Source: Candidatus Rokuibacteriota bacterium (lineage in GTDB: Bacteria > Methylomirabilota > Methylomirabilia > Rokubacteriales > CSP1-6). Taken from it: DNA of 64,000 bases. The notes below the pieces were generated by a model. The model was not told the origin of the DNA. It saw nothing but the letters and a program-made list of their open reading frames with translations, and made no database searches. The stretch is from the NCBI GenBank assembly GCA_003220435.1, contig QHSL01000081.1, positions 19,020 through 83,019 on the forward strand, read 5' to 3'. Shown here in pieces: positions 42,085-52,800 of this stretch (its first letter is position 1; each line of letters starts with the position of its first letter). The position numbers and the translations under genes were made by a program.

Positions 42085-44340
42085 TCATCGTAGTCGCGGC
42101 GTGAAGCCCTTGACCGACAGGTACTGGTTCGGCCACTCGAGCTCCCATCCCTGCTCCCACGCCGCGTGGCGCGTCCAGTAGGGATCGTAGAGGTGGCCGC
42201 GCGCAAGCACGCAGAGATCCGCGCGACCGGCGGCCAGGATGCTGTTGACGTCGTCCGGCGAGGCGATGTTGCCCACCGTCATCGTGGCGATGGAGGCTTC
42301 GTAGCGGATGCGATCGCTGAACGGCGTCTGGTAGAGCCGCCCGTACACCGGCTGCTGGTGGGGCACGGTCTGCCCGGTCGAGACGGTGACGGCGTCGCAG
42401 CCGTGATCGCCGAGCATCCGGGCGAGTCCGACCGCGTCCTCGACGCTCAACCCGCCCGCGGCCCAGTCGGTCGCCGAGATCTTCACCGACATGGGTCGCT
42501 CCGCCGGCCAGGCACCGCGCACGGCGTCGAAGATCTCGAGCGGAAAGCGCATGCGATTCTCCAGCGAGCCGCCGTACTCGTCGGCGCGTACGTTCGTCAA
42601 TGGCGAGATGAAGCTCGCCAACAGGTACCCGTGAGCCATGTGGAGCTCGAGCATGTCGAAGCCCGCTGCGTCCGCCATACGGGCCGCCCTCACGAACTGC
42701 TCGCGCACCGTGTCCATGTCCTTGCGGTCCATCGCCTTCGGCACCTGGCTCCCGGGATGGTACGGCAGCGCCGAGGCCGAGATGAGGGGCCAGTTGCCAT
42801 CGGCCAGCGGCTCGTCCATCCCCTCCCACAGAAGGCGCGTCGAGCCCTTGCGGCCGGCGTGGGCGAGCTGCAGCGCGATCCGCGCGGGGGCGTGCGCGTG
42901 GACGAAGTCCACGATGCGCTTCCAGGCGTCCACGTGTTCGGGCTTGTACATGCCCGTGCAGCCCGGAGTGATGCGCCCCTCGCGGCTCACGTCGGTCATC
43001 TCCGCGATGACCAGCGCCGCCCCACCGATCGCGCGCGAGCCGAGGTTCACCAGGTGCCAGTCGTTGGGCGTCCCGTCGTCGGCCGAGTACTGGCACATGG
43101 GCGAGACCACGATCCGATTCGGAAGGAGCATCTCGCGCAAGCCGAACGGTGTGAACATCGGAGGCGGTGCTGGCGCCGTGGGCACGGCGACACGGCTCTG
43201 CCGCGCGGCCCGCCCGGCGAACCACCGGTCCACCGAGGCGACGAAGTCGGGGTCGCGGAGCTTGAGGCCATCGTGCGTGACGCGCAGGCTCCGCGTGAGC
43301 AGGCTCATCGCGAACTGGATCGGCGCGAGGCGGCCGTGGTAGCGCTCGGCCTCCTCGAACCACTCGAGGCTCACCTGCGCCGCGCGCTGCAGCCGCTCGA
43401 CCTCGGGCCGTCGCTCGTCCTCGTAGGCGGCCAGCGCCTTCGGCACGTCGCTCTCGCGCTGCAGGGCGCGGGCGAGCGCGATGGCGTCCTCCATCGCGAG
43501 CTTCGTCCCGGAGCCGATCGAGAAATGCGCGGTGTGCGCCGCGTCGCCCACCAGCACCACGTTCGCGTGGTGCCAGCACCCGTTGCGGACCGTCGGGAAA
43601 CTGCGCCAGAGGGAGCGATTCTTGAGGAGCCGGTGGCCCCGCAGCTCCGTGGCGAAGAGGCGCTCGCAGAAGGCGAGCGTCTGGTCCTCGTCGGCCCGGT
43701 CGAGGCCTGCGCGCCGCCAGGTGGCCTCGGTCGTCTCGAGGATGAACGTGGACATCGACGCGTCGTACCGGTAGGCGTGGACGCGCCAGAGGCCGTGCTC
43801 GCTCTCCTTGAACAAGAACGTGAAGGCCGGGTACGGAAACGTGGTGCCAAGCCAGACGAACTTGTTGCGGCGCCAGTCGATCTCGGGCCGGAAGTGCTCG
43901 GCGTACCGGCCCCGAACCGTGCTGTTGACGCCGTCGGCCGCCAGCACGAGGTCGGCGCCTGCATAGTCCGCGAGATCGACGACCTCCCGCTGGAACTCTA
44001 TCCGGACACCGAGCGCGGCACAGCGCTTCTGTAGTATGTCGAGCAGGAGCTGGCGTGCCATCCCCGAGAAACCGTGGCCGGTCGAGGTCAGGACTTCACC
44101 CCGGTAGTGAACGTCGATGTCGTCCCAGTGGGCGAAGTTGCGCGTGATCTGCTCGTAGCTCTCGCGGTCGGCCTCGGCAAAGTTTTCGAGCGTCGCGTCG
44201 GAGAACACGACGCCGAACCCGAAGGTGTCTTCGGCGCGGTTCCGCTCGACCACGAGGATGTCGTGGGCGGGATCGGCTTTCTTCATGAGCAGGCTGAAGT
44301 AGAGGCCGGCCGGGCCGCCGCCGATCGAGACGATCCTCAT
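42085..44340 (-). CDS. Fused FAD monooxygenase / Old Yellow Enzyme (salicylyl-CoA 5-hydroxylase type)
   Basis: This encodes 751 residues in two parts. Residues 1 to about 385 form an FAD-dependent hydroxylase with the dinucleotide motif [15 protein letters not shown], an [15 protein letters not shown] segment and [17 protein letters not shown]. From about 390 an OYE-type domain follows: [49 protein letters not shown] and a late FMN-binding segment. This architecture and length match 2-aminobenzoyl-CoA monooxygenase/reductase and salicylyl-CoA 5-hydroxylase, which hydroxylate and reduce an aromatic CoA thioester. The product here may differ. The nearest CoA ligase gene is about 12 kb away, not adjacent. 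Confidence 0.88.
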   Translation of the reverse strand: MRIVSIGGGPAGLYFSLLMKKADPAHDILVVERNRAEDTFGFGVVFSDATLENFAEADRESYEQITRNFAHWDDIDVHYRGEVLTSTGHGFSGMARQLLLDILQKRCAALGVRIEFQREVVDLADYAGADLVLAADGVNSTVRGRYAEHFRPEIDWRRNKFVWLGTTFPYPAFTFLFKESEHGLWRVHAYRYDASMSTFILETTEATWRRAGLDRADEDQTLAFCERLFATELRGHRLLKNRSLWRSFPTVRNGCWHHANVVLVGDAAHTAHFSIGSGTKLAMEDAIALARALQRESDVPKALAAYEDERRPEVERLQRAAQVSLEWFEEAERYHGRLAPIQFAMSLLTRSLRVTHDGLKLRDPDFVASVDRWFAGRAARQSRVAVPTAPAPPPMFTPFGLREMLLPNRIVVSPMCQYSADDGTPNDWHLVNLGSRAIGGAALVIAEMTDVSREGRITPGCTGMYKPEHVDAWKRIVDFVHAHAPARIALQLAHAGRKGSTRLLWEGMDEPLADGNWPLISASALPYHPGSQVPKAMDRKDMDTVREQFVRAARMADAAGFDMLELHMAHGYLLASFISPLTNVRADEYGGSLENRMRFPLEIFDAVRGAWPAERPMSVKISATDWAAGGLSVEDAVGLARMLGDHGCDAVTVSTGQTVPHQQPVYGRLYQTPFSDRIRYEASIATMTVGNIASPDDVNSILAAGRADLCVLARGHLYDPYWTRHAAWEQGWELEWPNQYLSVKGFTPRLR

Positions 44341-44390
44341 CGCCTCGATTCTAGGCCAGCCGGGCCGCGTCCGCGTTCCGACACGCGGCG

Positions 44391-45764
44391 CTAGCCCCCG
44401 AGGCTCTTCAGATACGCGACCAGATCGATCAGCTCGCTCGCCGAAAGGCGGTCCTGATAGTCGGGCATGGTCGAGCGACCATCCGGGCCGCTGTAGCCGG
44501 GGGCTTCGACGATCACGGCGTTCGGGTTGACGATCGACTCCAGGAGATAGCTCGCTGGATGGTGGTCCCCAACGCCGGTCAGCGCGGGACCAGGGCTCGA
44601 GGGACGGGGAAAACGCTCACCGGCGACCGCGTGGCACGCGAAGCACTCGAGCCGCCCGAACACGGCGCGCCCCCTCGCGGCGTCACCCGGGGGCGGCGTG
44701 AAGAGCCATCCCTTCGGCACGCCTCCGCTCGCGTGAAGCTCGTCCATGCCGACGCGAAACAGCGTGGCCTCCATGTGCGCGCTCCGCGCGGCGTGACCCG
44801 CGTGGGACTTGGGGGTCGTCTCGCCGAGCACGGCCGTGCACCCGAGCACGGCGACCGCGATCAGCGCTTCGCAGGAGACGAAACGCGCCAGGCGGGCGAC
44901 CGGCGGCCTCTGGCCGGTGTGCGGTCCGAACACCGCGAGCCGGCCCAGACGGAACCAGCGCTCGATCCGACCGGGCCGCCCTTTGCCGCGGAACTCCGGG
45001 AGAATCAAGTAGCGGTTGGCGGCGCCCAACAGCAGCAGGGCCAGCGCGAGGACCAGCTTGAGCGCGAGGGCGCGTCCGTAAGCGGTGGTCCAGAGGACGG
45101 CCAATGTTGGCACCTGGATCCAGGAGTTGTAGGTGCCGGTCGCGACGACCGCGAGAAGGCAGCCCCCAGCCAGCCGCGAGAATCGTCGCGCGACCACGCC
45201 GAGCACCTCCGGGCGCCACGAGGCACGGTGCCAGATGACCGTCAGCGCCAGCCCGAAGAGCCCTCCGGTCCACACCCCCGCCGCGACGGCGTGAACCCAG
45301 TCGACGAGAACCGCAAGGGAGCGATCCCCCCAGTCCGCGGCATGCCCGGTGAGGCTCGTGGTCAGCGCAATTCCCAGCGCCAGGAGCAACCCCACGATCC
45401 GCGCCGGGCGCGCGCGAACCAGCGAGACAGCCAGCAGGAGCCCGAGCGCCGCCGCGCGGGCTGTCCAGATCGCGCCGAAGTGCGTTCGGGTCAGCACGAT
45501 CGGCAACGCCGCGAGCGCCTCCGCGAGGTTGCCCCCACTCATCGTGTGCGCTCGTGCGATGAGCTCACCCGCGGTCGCGACGGTCAGGACGGCGACCGCA
45601 GCGGCGCCCCACCTCCTGAGGCGCCGGCGCGCTGCGACGAATGGCTCCGAGTCGCGGGGAAGGACGAAGAGGTCCAGGACGAGGCTGCCCATGATGGTCG
45701 CGAGCGCAACGAGCCCAAGCCAGCGCGCGATCGTCACGATGAGGAGGTCGTACGCGCCGATCAT
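44391..45764 (-). CDS. CopD-like copper membrane protein fused to cytochrome c
   Basis: This encodes 457 residues. The N-terminal two-thirds has about eight transmembrane helices and reads as CopD/PcoD, for example [20 protein letters not shown]. The C-terminus (from about residue 345) is a periplasmic cytochrome c domain with a haem-binding CFACH at 374-378 and a distal Met in STMPDYQ at about 433. Fusion of CopD with a c-type haem domain is known from various genomes; electron transfer at the copper site is inferred. The ATG overlaps the CopC stop by 4 bases (ATGA), so it is the last gene of a four-gene leftward operon. Confidence 0.85.
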   Translation of the reverse strand: MIGAYDLLIVTIARWLGLVALATIMGSLVLDLFVLPRDSEPFVAARRRLRRWGAAAVAVLTVATAGELIARAHTMSGGNLAEALAALPIVLTRTHFGAIWTARAAALGLLLAVSLVRARPARIVGLLLALGIALTTSLTGHAADWGDRSLAVLVDWVHAVAAGVWTGGLFGLALTVIWHRASWRPEVLGVVARRFSRLAGGCLLAVVATGTYNSWIQVPTLAVLWTTAYGRALALKLVLALALLLLGAANRYLILPEFRGKGRPGRIERWFRLGRLAVFGPHTGQRPPVARLARFVSCEALIAVAVLGCTAVLGETTPKSHAGHAARSAHMEATLFRVGMDELHASGGVPKGWLFTPPPGDAARGRAVFGRLECFACHAVAGERFPRPSSPGPALTGVGDHHPASYLLESIVNPNAVIVEAPGYSGPDGRSTMPDYQDRLSASELIDLVAYLKSLGG

Positions 45765-46111
45765 TTGACGCGGAAGGTGAAGTCGCCCTCGGTGCGGTGA
45801 CCGTCACGCGCGACGATGCTCCAGAACACGCGGTACCGGCCGGGCGGGAGTGGCGGCAGGCCGACTTCGAGCAGGGTCGCGTCCTGTGGGCTGACCCGCG
45901 CGTCGCGCTTGTCGACACGCTGCCGGTCGGCGTTCTCGACGCGGATCGTGCTGAAGACTGGCTCGATCTGTCCGTCGAACCAGATCCGGACGGCTGGCGG
46001 CGAGGTCTCGAGCGTATGCCCGACCCGCGGGTCGGAGCGATCGAGGAAGGCGTGAGCCGCCGCCAACCCCGGCGCCAACAGGAGGGCTGCCACCGCCAGC
46101 AGTCGCCGCAC
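45761..46111 (-). CDS. copC: Copper resistance protein CopC
   Basis: This encodes 116 residues from GTG at 46111, overlapping the preceding stop by 1 base (TAGTG). A signal peptide (RRLLAVAALLLAPGLAAA) precedes AHAFLDRSDPRVGHTL, whose exposed N-terminal His after cleavage is a CopC Cu(II) ligand. The C-terminal SIVARDGHRTEGDFTFRV supplies the matching Asp and His. CopC is a periplasmic copper carrier of beta-barrel fold that works with the membrane protein CopD, which is encoded by the next gene. Confidence 0.9.
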   Translation of the reverse strand: MRRLLAVAALLLAPGLAAAHAFLDRSDPRVGHTLETSPPAVRIWFDGQIEPVFSTIRVENADRQRVDKRDARVSPQDATLLEVGLPPLPPGRYRVFWSIVARDGHRTEGDFTFRVK

Positions 46112-47097
46112 TATCGGGGTTGCGTCGGGCCAAGCACCCCGTGAAACGGCGTCCACGTGAAGATCGCCGGCAGAATGTCGTCCAGATAGAAGTGGACCTG
46201 GGCGAGCGCTCCGATGTTCTTCGTGACGTCGTGATTGATGGGCACGACGGCTTCGAGCGCGAGCTGGAAGTAGCGGCCGAACCAGATGATGCCCGGATTC
46301 AGCGTCCCCGTCGTCCGGCCGGCGTTGCGCCCATCGATCGGCGTCTCCAGCGCGAGCTCGACGATCGGGATCATCCGGTTGAGCGGCGCCGGGAGCCCGA
46401 CGTCGCGCACGTGGGACTGGAGGTACTGGAGGTTGTACTGGAACGTGAAGCCCCACTGGAAGACCGTGGGGTTGAGTGGCTTCTTGATCTCGAGCTCGCC
46501 GTCCTCAGTCATCTCGAAGGTCGTCGTGTGTACACGGGAAGGCACGGCCCAGCCGAACGCACCGGTCACCGCGAGGGGCTTCACCAGGTCGAGCTGATCC
46601 GGCAGATCCCCAAAACCCTTGCCGAAGAAAAGCCGGGGCGTCCACGTGTCGAAGCTCTCCGCGTCGACCTTCTTGCTCCCGGTGCCGCCGACATCCCAGC
46701 TCAGATCGACCGCCGCCAGGAACTCGTGCGCGGCGTTCTGGAAGAAGACGTACTTCGCCGCGACCTCCAGATTGTCGAAGCCACTCACCGACTTCCCCGG
46801 CTCCGGATCCAGCATCGTGAAGGTTCCGCCGAGCGATAGGGCGAGATCGGGGCTCAGCCGCTTCGAGAGCTCGCCGCTCAGGCTGATCTGCTTCGTGGGG
46901 GGCGCCTCCTCGGAACCCCGTTGCTTGAGGTAGGAAACGGTCGGCAGCGACAGCTCGTCGGCGGCGAACGGGTCGTCGACCGCTAGCGTCGCCGGGAAAA
47001 AGCGCTTGCCGATCAGGCCGTGCGGGTGAGCCGGCTCGAGCGACGCGAAGACGAGCGCCGCGGCCAGAGCACACGCGAATAGAGTCTTCCCTGTCAT
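46111..47097 (-). CDS. Exported beta-rich protein, possible outer membrane protein
   Basis: This encodes 328 residues with a signal peptide ending near SLEPAHPHG. The mature part has alternating hydrophobic/polar strands (LALSLGGTFTML, FEFLAAVDLSW-type patterns, QWGFTFQYNLQYL, GIIWFGRYFQLALEAVVPI) typical of an outer membrane barrel. It lacks recognised copper ligands apart from scattered His near the N-terminus. The downstream neighbours are CopC and CopD, so a role in copper export or in sensing is likely but unproven. I do not recognise the family. Confidence 0.7.
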   Translation of the reverse strand: MTGKTLFACALAAALVFASLEPAHPHGLIGKRFFPATLAVDDPFAADELSLPTVSYLKQRGSEEAPPTKQISLSGELSKRLSPDLALSLGGTFTMLDPEPGKSVSGFDNLEVAAKYVFFQNAAHEFLAAVDLSWDVGGTGSKKVDAESFDTWTPRLFFGKGFGDLPDQLDLVKPLAVTGAFGWAVPSRVHTTTFEMTEDGELEIKKPLNPTVFQWGFTFQYNLQYLQSHVRDVGLPAPLNRMIPIVELALETPIDGRNAGRTTGTLNPGIIWFGRYFQLALEAVVPINHDVTKNIGALAQVHFYLDDILPAIFTWTPFHGVLGPTQPR

Positions 47098-47137
47098 GGG
47101 CCCCTCCTAGGTTCGATGAATTGACTACGCGGCGGAG

Positions 47138-47647
47138 CTAGGCGAGCGCGGAGGGTGGCGCGCGTCCGTGCTGCAGAGCGAACGAGCCGAGCGGTGAAAC
47201 ACGCTGGTCGGGCGAGTCGAGCCGCGCGCCGACCAGGAGGATTGGGGCGTCGACGGCGAGCCCCTCGACCGTCGTGCCATTCAGATGCGTCGCGATCAGC
47301 GCGGTCGGGCACGCGACGGGCCGGTCGTTGAATGCATGATGCACCGAGTGCTGCGCGGACTCCACGGCGAAGACAACGAGGACGACGGCGAGGGCCGCGG
47401 CGGCGACTCTTCGTGAGCGCCGGCGGGCCAGGACCCCGATGATCGAGGCGAGCGCGAGGACGAACGGCCAGGCGATCGCGGTCGAGTCGTAGGCGCCTGC
47501 GGCCCGCAGCTCGTCGAGCCCACCAGGCACAGCGGGAGACGATGCCAGCCCGAGGGATTCAGCGAGCTCGGGGTGGGCGCCCACGGTGCCGGCTCCGCCC
47601 AGGAGCAAGACCGCCAGCGTCGCCGTCAGCGCCACGACCCTCAACAT
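47138..47647 (-). CDS. Membrane protein of unknown function at the head of the copper operon
   Basis: This encodes 169 residues from ATG. The N-terminus is a signal-type segment ending in VGAHPELAESLG, a His reminiscent of CopC mature ends. Two further hydrophobic helices follow (STAIAWPFVLALASIIGVLARRR and VAAAALAVVLVVFAVES), then HSVHHAFNDRP, a His-rich stretch that could bind a metal, and a soluble tail. It is 40 bases ahead of the exported barrel-like protein on the same strand. Function unknown; association with copper is from position and the His-rich segment. Confidence 0.65.
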   Translation of the reverse strand: MLRVVALTATLAVLLLGGAGTVGAHPELAESLGLASSPAVPGGLDELRAAGAYDSTAIAWPFVLALASIIGVLARRRSRRVAAAALAVVLVVFAVESAQHSVHHAFNDRPVACPTALIATHLNGTTVEGLAVDAPILLVGARLDSPDQRVSPLGSFALQHGRAPPSALA

Positions 47648-47755
47648 GCCAGGCACTCTACCGGAAAACCCGCTGGCGCTCAATTTCGGGTTCGGATGGC
47701 GCGCCGCGGCGACGCGGCGATGGTCCGCTGAGGCGCGACCAATACGCCGGCTCGA

Positions 47756-47785
47756 TTGACAGCGGGCATTTGCCGCAGGCATAGT
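47756..47785 (+). promoter_or_regulatory. Sigma-70-type promoter ahead of the MBL hydrolase gene
   Basis: TTGACA (47756-47761) and CATAGT (47780-47785) are 18 bases apart. GAGAGGGGA lies about 5 bases before the ATG at 47818. This is the best consensus -35 in the window. Confidence 0.55.
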
Positions 47786-47817
47786 CCGCGCAGAATCGAG
47801 TAAAGAGAGGGGAAAGC

Positions 47818-48918
47818 ATGGATCGACGAGAGGTTCTTCGGCTGGGCGCCGTCGGCGCCGGGATCTTCGCGTTCGCGGGTCTGCCCCGCGCGGCCGGACG
47901 TGCCGCGGCACAAAGTGGGGCACCGACCGTCGACCGTCTCGTGATGACCAACGTCGTCGACAACGTGTACGACGTCTTCGCGAAGGGCGGAAAGCTCGAT
48001 GCGATCACCGTACAGCGCTCGCCGCTCGGCCCCGACGGCGCGCTGCTGGCCGAGCACGGGCTCGCCTACCACTTGGAGTCTGTCCGCGGCGCCGAGCGCC
48101 GTGAGGTATTGCTGGACTTCAGCCTGACCGAGCGGAGCCTGCTCAACAACTACGCCGTCCTTAAGGTCGATCCGTCGAAGGCCGACGCGATGATCCTGAG
48201 CCACGGCCACCGAGATCACTACGGCGCCCTCCCCGACCTGGCGCGTTTGGCTCAAGGCAAGCTGAAGCCCGGGCTCACGCTCTACGCCGGCGGCGAGGAC
48301 ACGTTCTGCCACCGGGTCGTCACGACGCCGAGCGGCACGATCGACCAGGGTCAGCTCGACCAGGCCGGGCTCGAAGCGCGGGGGCTCAAGGTCGTGCTGG
48401 CCAGGCAACCGGCGGTCGCCTCGGGCCACGCCTTCACCTCGGGGCAGATTCCTCGGCTGACGGATTTCGAGAAGCCGCCCGCCGCGGCACGCCTCGTTGC
48501 CGGCCCGATGGACTCGGCGTGCTCGGTGACGCATTTCGGCGCGACGCGCGTCGAGGCCAAGCCCGGCGAGCTCGTGGCCGACAATTTCCAGGGCGAGCAC
48601 GCCACCGCCTATCACGTGAAGGACCGCGGCCTTGTGGTGATCACGTCCTGCGGCCACGCGGGCGTCATCAACTCGGTCCGCCAGGTCCAGAAGGCGACGG
48701 GCATCGAGAAGGTCCATGCTGTGGTGGGCGGGTTCCACCTGGCGCCGGCGCCGGACGAGATCGTGGCGAAGACCGTCGAAGCCTTCAAGGCGATCGATCC
48801 CGACTACATCGTCCCGATGCACTGCACCGGCCTCAACACGATCATGGCAGTGCACGCCGTCATGCCGAGGAAGCTTGTGATGCCCTCGACCGGGACCCGC
48901 GTGATCTTCGGCGCCTGA
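47818..48918 (+). CDS. MBL-fold metallohydrolase with Tat signal
   Basis: This encodes 366 residues. The N-terminus MDRREVLRLGAVGAGIFAF has an Arg pair and a hydrophobic stretch, consistent with Tat export of a folded metalloenzyme. Zinc ligands are in LSHGHRDHYGAL (His129, His131, Asp133, His134), with further His in ITSCGHAGVIN, VGGFHLAP and MHCTGLN. It resembles the 7,8-dihydropterin-6-methyl-4-(beta-D-ribofuranosyl)-aminobenzene 5'-phosphate synthase-like and related MBL hydrolases, but the substrate is unknown. The stop overlaps the ATG of an alpha/beta hydrolase gene by 1 base. Confidence 0.88.
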   Translation: MDRREVLRLGAVGAGIFAFAGLPRAAGRAAAQSGAPTVDRLVMTNVVDNVYDVFAKGGKLDAITVQRSPLGPDGALLAEHGLAYHLESVRGAERREVLLDFSLTERSLLNNYAVLKVDPSKADAMILSHGHRDHYGALPDLARLAQGKLKPGLTLYAGGEDTFCHRVVTTPSGTIDQGQLDQAGLEARGLKVVLARQPAVASGHAFTSGQIPRLTDFEKPPAAARLVAGPMDSACSVTHFGATRVEAKPGELVADNFQGEHATAYHVKDRGLVVITSCGHAGVINSVRQVQKATGIEKVHAVVGGFHLAPAPDEIVAKTVEAFKAIDPDYIVPMHCTGLNTIMAVHAVMPRKLVMPSTGTRVIFGA

Positions 48919-49784
48919 TGGCGAAGGACGTCTACCTCCACTACGAGCAGGCCGCGCTCGACGCCGAATACGACAACCGCAAGAAGGTGCCGAACCACGG
49001 GGAGTGGCTCGCGCGGTACGCGGCCGAGAGCGCCCGGACGCGCACCGGCCTCGAGGCTCGCCTGGACGTCCCGTTCGGGACCCACGCCGGCGAGCGCCTG
49101 GACGTCTTCCCCGCCCGCGCCGCGGGCGCGCCCGTGCACGTCTTCATTCACGGCGGCTACTGGCAGTGGCTCGACAAATCGGACTTCAGCTTCGTCGCGC
49201 GCGCGCTGCAGCCGGAGGGCGCGGCCGTGGTGGTTGTCAACTACGCCCTGATTCCGACGGTGGGGATGGACGAGCTCGTGCGCCAGTGCCGGGCGGCGAT
49301 CGCCTGGGTGCATGGTCACGCCGCCTCGTTCGGCGGCGACCCGAACCGGATCTCCGTGTCCGGTCACTCGGCGGGCGGCCACCTGGTCGCGATGGCGATG
49401 TCGACCGACTGGAAGGCGTTCGGTGGGCTGCCCACCGACGTGATCAAGGCGGGCTGCGCGATCAGTGGGCTCTACGATCTCGAGCCGATCCGCCGCTGCT
49501 ACCTCAACGCCGTCCTCAAGCTCACGCCGGAGGACGCGCGGCGCAACAGCCCGGTGCACTGCCCGCCGGCGCGGTCGGGTCCGCTCCTGCTCGTCCTCGG
49601 CGGCCTCGAGAGCGCGGAGTATCACCGGCAGAGCGAAACGCTGGCCGCCACCTGGCACAGCCGCAAGCTCCATTGTCAGGTCGTCGGGATGCCGGAGCAC
49701 GACCACTTCTCGATCGTCGCGGAGCTGGAGGATTCGAACAGCACGCTGAGCCGGCTGCTGCTGCGTCAGATGGGCCTGCGCTGA
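48918..49784 (+). CDS. Alpha/beta hydrolase, kynurenine formamidase-like
   Basis: This encodes 288 residues from the ATG at 48918 overlapping the preceding stop (TGATG). The oxyanion motif is HGGYWQWLDKSDF (from His78), the nucleophile elbow GHSAGGHLVA with Ser151, and the last catalytic residue is probably the His in MPEHDHFSI. The N-terminal DVYLHYEQAALDAEYDNR pattern is shared with arylformamidases that convert N-formylkynurenine to kynurenine. No other tryptophan-degradation gene is nearby, so another amide or ester is possible. Confidence 0.85.
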   Translation: MAKDVYLHYEQAALDAEYDNRKKVPNHGEWLARYAAESARTRTGLEARLDVPFGTHAGERLDVFPARAAGAPVHVFIHGGYWQWLDKSDFSFVARALQPEGAAVVVVNYALIPTVGMDELVRQCRAAIAWVHGHAASFGGDPNRISVSGHSAGGHLVAMAMSTDWKAFGGLPTDVIKAGCAISGLYDLEPIRRCYLNAVLKLTPEDARRNSPVHCPPARSGPLLLVLGGLESAEYHRQSETLAATWHSRKLHCQVVGMPEHDHFSIVAELEDSNSTLSRLLLRQMGLR

Positions 49785-49788
49785 CGTG

Positions 49789-49794
49789 TAGAAT
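49789..49794 (+). promoter_or_regulatory. Candidate -10 box (TAGAAT) for the Lhr helicase gene
   Basis: TAGAAT ends 9 bases before the ATG at 49804 in a 19-base gap with no Shine-Dalgarno sequence, implying a leaderless or nearly leaderless transcript for this 4.3-kb gene. Confidence 0.45.
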
Positions 49795-49803
49795 CTGATC
49801 TGG

Positions 49804-52800
49804 ATGGCCGACTTCCTCCCGTTCGTGCGCCGCTGGTTCGAGGACACGTTCGCCCAGGCGACGCGACCTCAGATAGAGGGCTGGGAGGCGATCGCCTCGG
49901 GGCGCGACACGCTGATCGTGGCCCCGACCGGCTCCGGCAAGACTCTGGCGGCGTTCCTGTGGGCGCTCGACCACCTCCATCGCCTCGGTCTCGAGCGGCG
50001 CCTCGAGGACCGCGTGTACGTCGTCTACGTCTCGCCACTCCGCGCGCTCAACAACGACATCGAGAAAAATCTGAGATCGCCGCTGGCGGGCATCCGGGCC
50101 GCGGCCGCCGCCGACGGGCTCAAGCCCCCCGAGGTGCGCGTGGCCGTGCGCACCGGCGACACGCTCGCGCCGCAGCGGCAGGCGATGACCCGGCGGCCGC
50201 CGCACGTCCTGATCACCACGCCCGAGTCGCTCTACATATTGCTGACCAGCGAGCGGTTCCGGCCGGCCTTCGCCCACACCCGGTTCCTCATCGTCGACGA
50301 GATCCATGCGCTGATGGGATCGAAGCGCGGCGCCCACCTGGCTCTCTCGCTCGAGCGCCTGCAGGCGCTCGTCGAGGCGGGCGGCGCCGGTGTCCGCCCC
50401 CAGCGCATCGGCTGCTCGGCGACCGTAAGCCCGATCGAGTCCGCGCTGGCCTTCCTGACCGGGGCGACCGCCCACGACCCCATCACGATCGACGCCGGCT
50501 TCACGCGCGACCTGGACCTCCAGGTCGTGGCACCGGTGGACGACTTCCTGACGAGCCAGAGCGACATGGTGTGGGAGGCGACGCTCCAGCAGATCGCCGA
50601 GCTGGTCCAGGCGCACCGCACCACGCTCGTCTTCGCCCAGAGCCGGCGTGCCGCCGAGCGGCTCGCGCGCGACCTCAACGATCGCATCACCGACGGCCGG
50701 GTGGCGGCGCACCACGGCTCGCTCTCGCGCCGCGCGCGGCTCGAGGCCGAGAACCGCCTCAAGCAGGGCGAGCTGCGTGCGCTGGTCGCCACCTCCTCGC
50801 TCGAGCTGGGGATCGACGTCGGCGCGATCGACCTGGTGGTCCAGCTCCAGTCCCCGCGCAACATCGCGGCGGCCCTGCAGCGCGTGGGTCGCGCCGGCCA
50901 CCTGCTGAGCCGCACCTCCAAGGGGCGGATCATCGTGACCAAGGGCGAGGAGCTTCTCGAAGCGGCGGCCGTGGTGCGATCGATCAAGGAGCGTCAGCTC
51001 GACCGGGTCGTGATGCCCGAGGCGCCGCTCGACGTCCTGGCCCAGCAGGTCGTGGCCACCGTCGCGGCCGAGTCTTTGACGGTCGACACCTTGCACGCGC
51101 GGTTCAAGAACGCGGCACCTTACCGCAATCTTGGACGCGAGGAGCTGGTCGCGGTCATCCGCTCCCTCGCCGAGCCGCTGCCGGCCGAGGTCAAGGGCGC
51201 GGCGCCGCGCATCCTGTGGGATCGCGTGAACGACCGTCTGCACGCGCGCCGGGGGAGCCGGTTCCTGGCGCTCACCTCCGGGGGGACGATCCCGGACAAT
51301 GGGCTCTTCGACGTCTTCGTGGCCGAGACCGATCTGAAAGTTGGCACGCTCGACGAGGAGTTCGTGACCGAGAGCTTGCCGGGCGACGTGTTCCTGCTCG
51401 GCTCGCACGCCTGGAAGATCGTCAAGGTGCGATCCGATCGCGTGCTGGTCGAGGACGCGCAGGGCATGTCGCCGACGATCCCGTTCTGGAAGGGCGAGCA
51501 CCCGTCGCGCTCGTGGGAGCTCGGCCTCGCCGTGGGCCGGCTTCGCCGCGACGCCGCCGAGAAGGTCGACGCGCCCGACTTCACGGCGTGGGCGACGGCC
51601 GCCTGCGGCCTCGACGCGCGGGCCGCCGGAGCGATGCGCGAGTGGCTCGTGAAGGCGGGCGAGGTCCTCGACGGCGTCCCCGACGACCAGGGGATCGTGG
51701 TCGAGTCGTTCTCCGACGAGATGGGCGGCCGTCACGCCATGATCCACGCAGTTTTCGGCATGCGGATCAACGGCGCCTGGGGCATGGTGCTCCGCGAGAA
51801 GCTCCGTCGGGTCTTCGGCCTCCTCGCCGAGGCGAGCCACGTGGACGACGGCATCCTGCTGTCCTTCGCGCCGGGCCAGGTGCCGCCGGCGCCGGAGCGT
51901 CTCGTCACCCTGGTGGCGCCCGAGGAGGTCGACACGCTGCTGGGACACGCGCTGATCGGCACACCGCTGTTCGCCACCCGCTTCCGTCACTGTGCGATCC
52001 GCGCGCTGTTCATCCCGCGCATGTCGCGCGGCCAGCGGACGCCGGCGTACCTGCAGCGGCTCAAGGCCGACGCGCTGCTCGAGGCCGTGGGCGGGCAGGC
52101 GGAGTTCCCCGTGGTGGCGGAGACGCTCCGCGAGTGCTTCAACGACGCGCTCGACGTCACGCGGCTCAAGCGCGTGCTCGAGCGGCTGCACGACGGCGAG
52201 ATGTGGCGGCGTCACGTGGACACCCCGCTGCCGTCCCCGTTCGTCTATCCGCTCCTGCTCGCGTGGGACTGGGCATACCTCGGGGCCGGCCACGCCGAGG
52301 AGCGGCGCAGCGACGCCGTCACGATGCGGAAGGCATGGTCGGTGGCACCCGGGCCGCTGCGAGCGGAGATCGTGGCCGCGGTCGAAGCCGAGCTGCAGAA
52401 GACCTCGCCAGACCGGCGGGCGCGCGACGCGAACGAGCTGGCGGGAATCCTCGACGACCTCGGAGACCTGACCGCCACGGAACTCGCCGCCCGCGTCCTC
52501 GACGACGGCGAGGCGATGATCGCCGCGCTCGCGGCGGAGCACCGGGTCCTGGTCCTCGAGTTCCCGAGCGGGCGGAAAGCCTGGGCGGGCGCGACCGACG
52601 CCGCGCTGTACGGTTCGCTCGCGACCGACGCGGGTCTGGAGCGCGTGACGCTGCGCCTCTTGAGAACACGCGGGCCGGTGACCGCTGCGTGGCTCGCGGA
52701 GCGTTACGGCCTGCCGGTCGAGGCCGCGACCGGCGCCCTCGAGCGCCTCACGGCGCGGGGCCTCGTGCGCCGGGGCGCCTTCCTCGCGGATGCCGCCACG

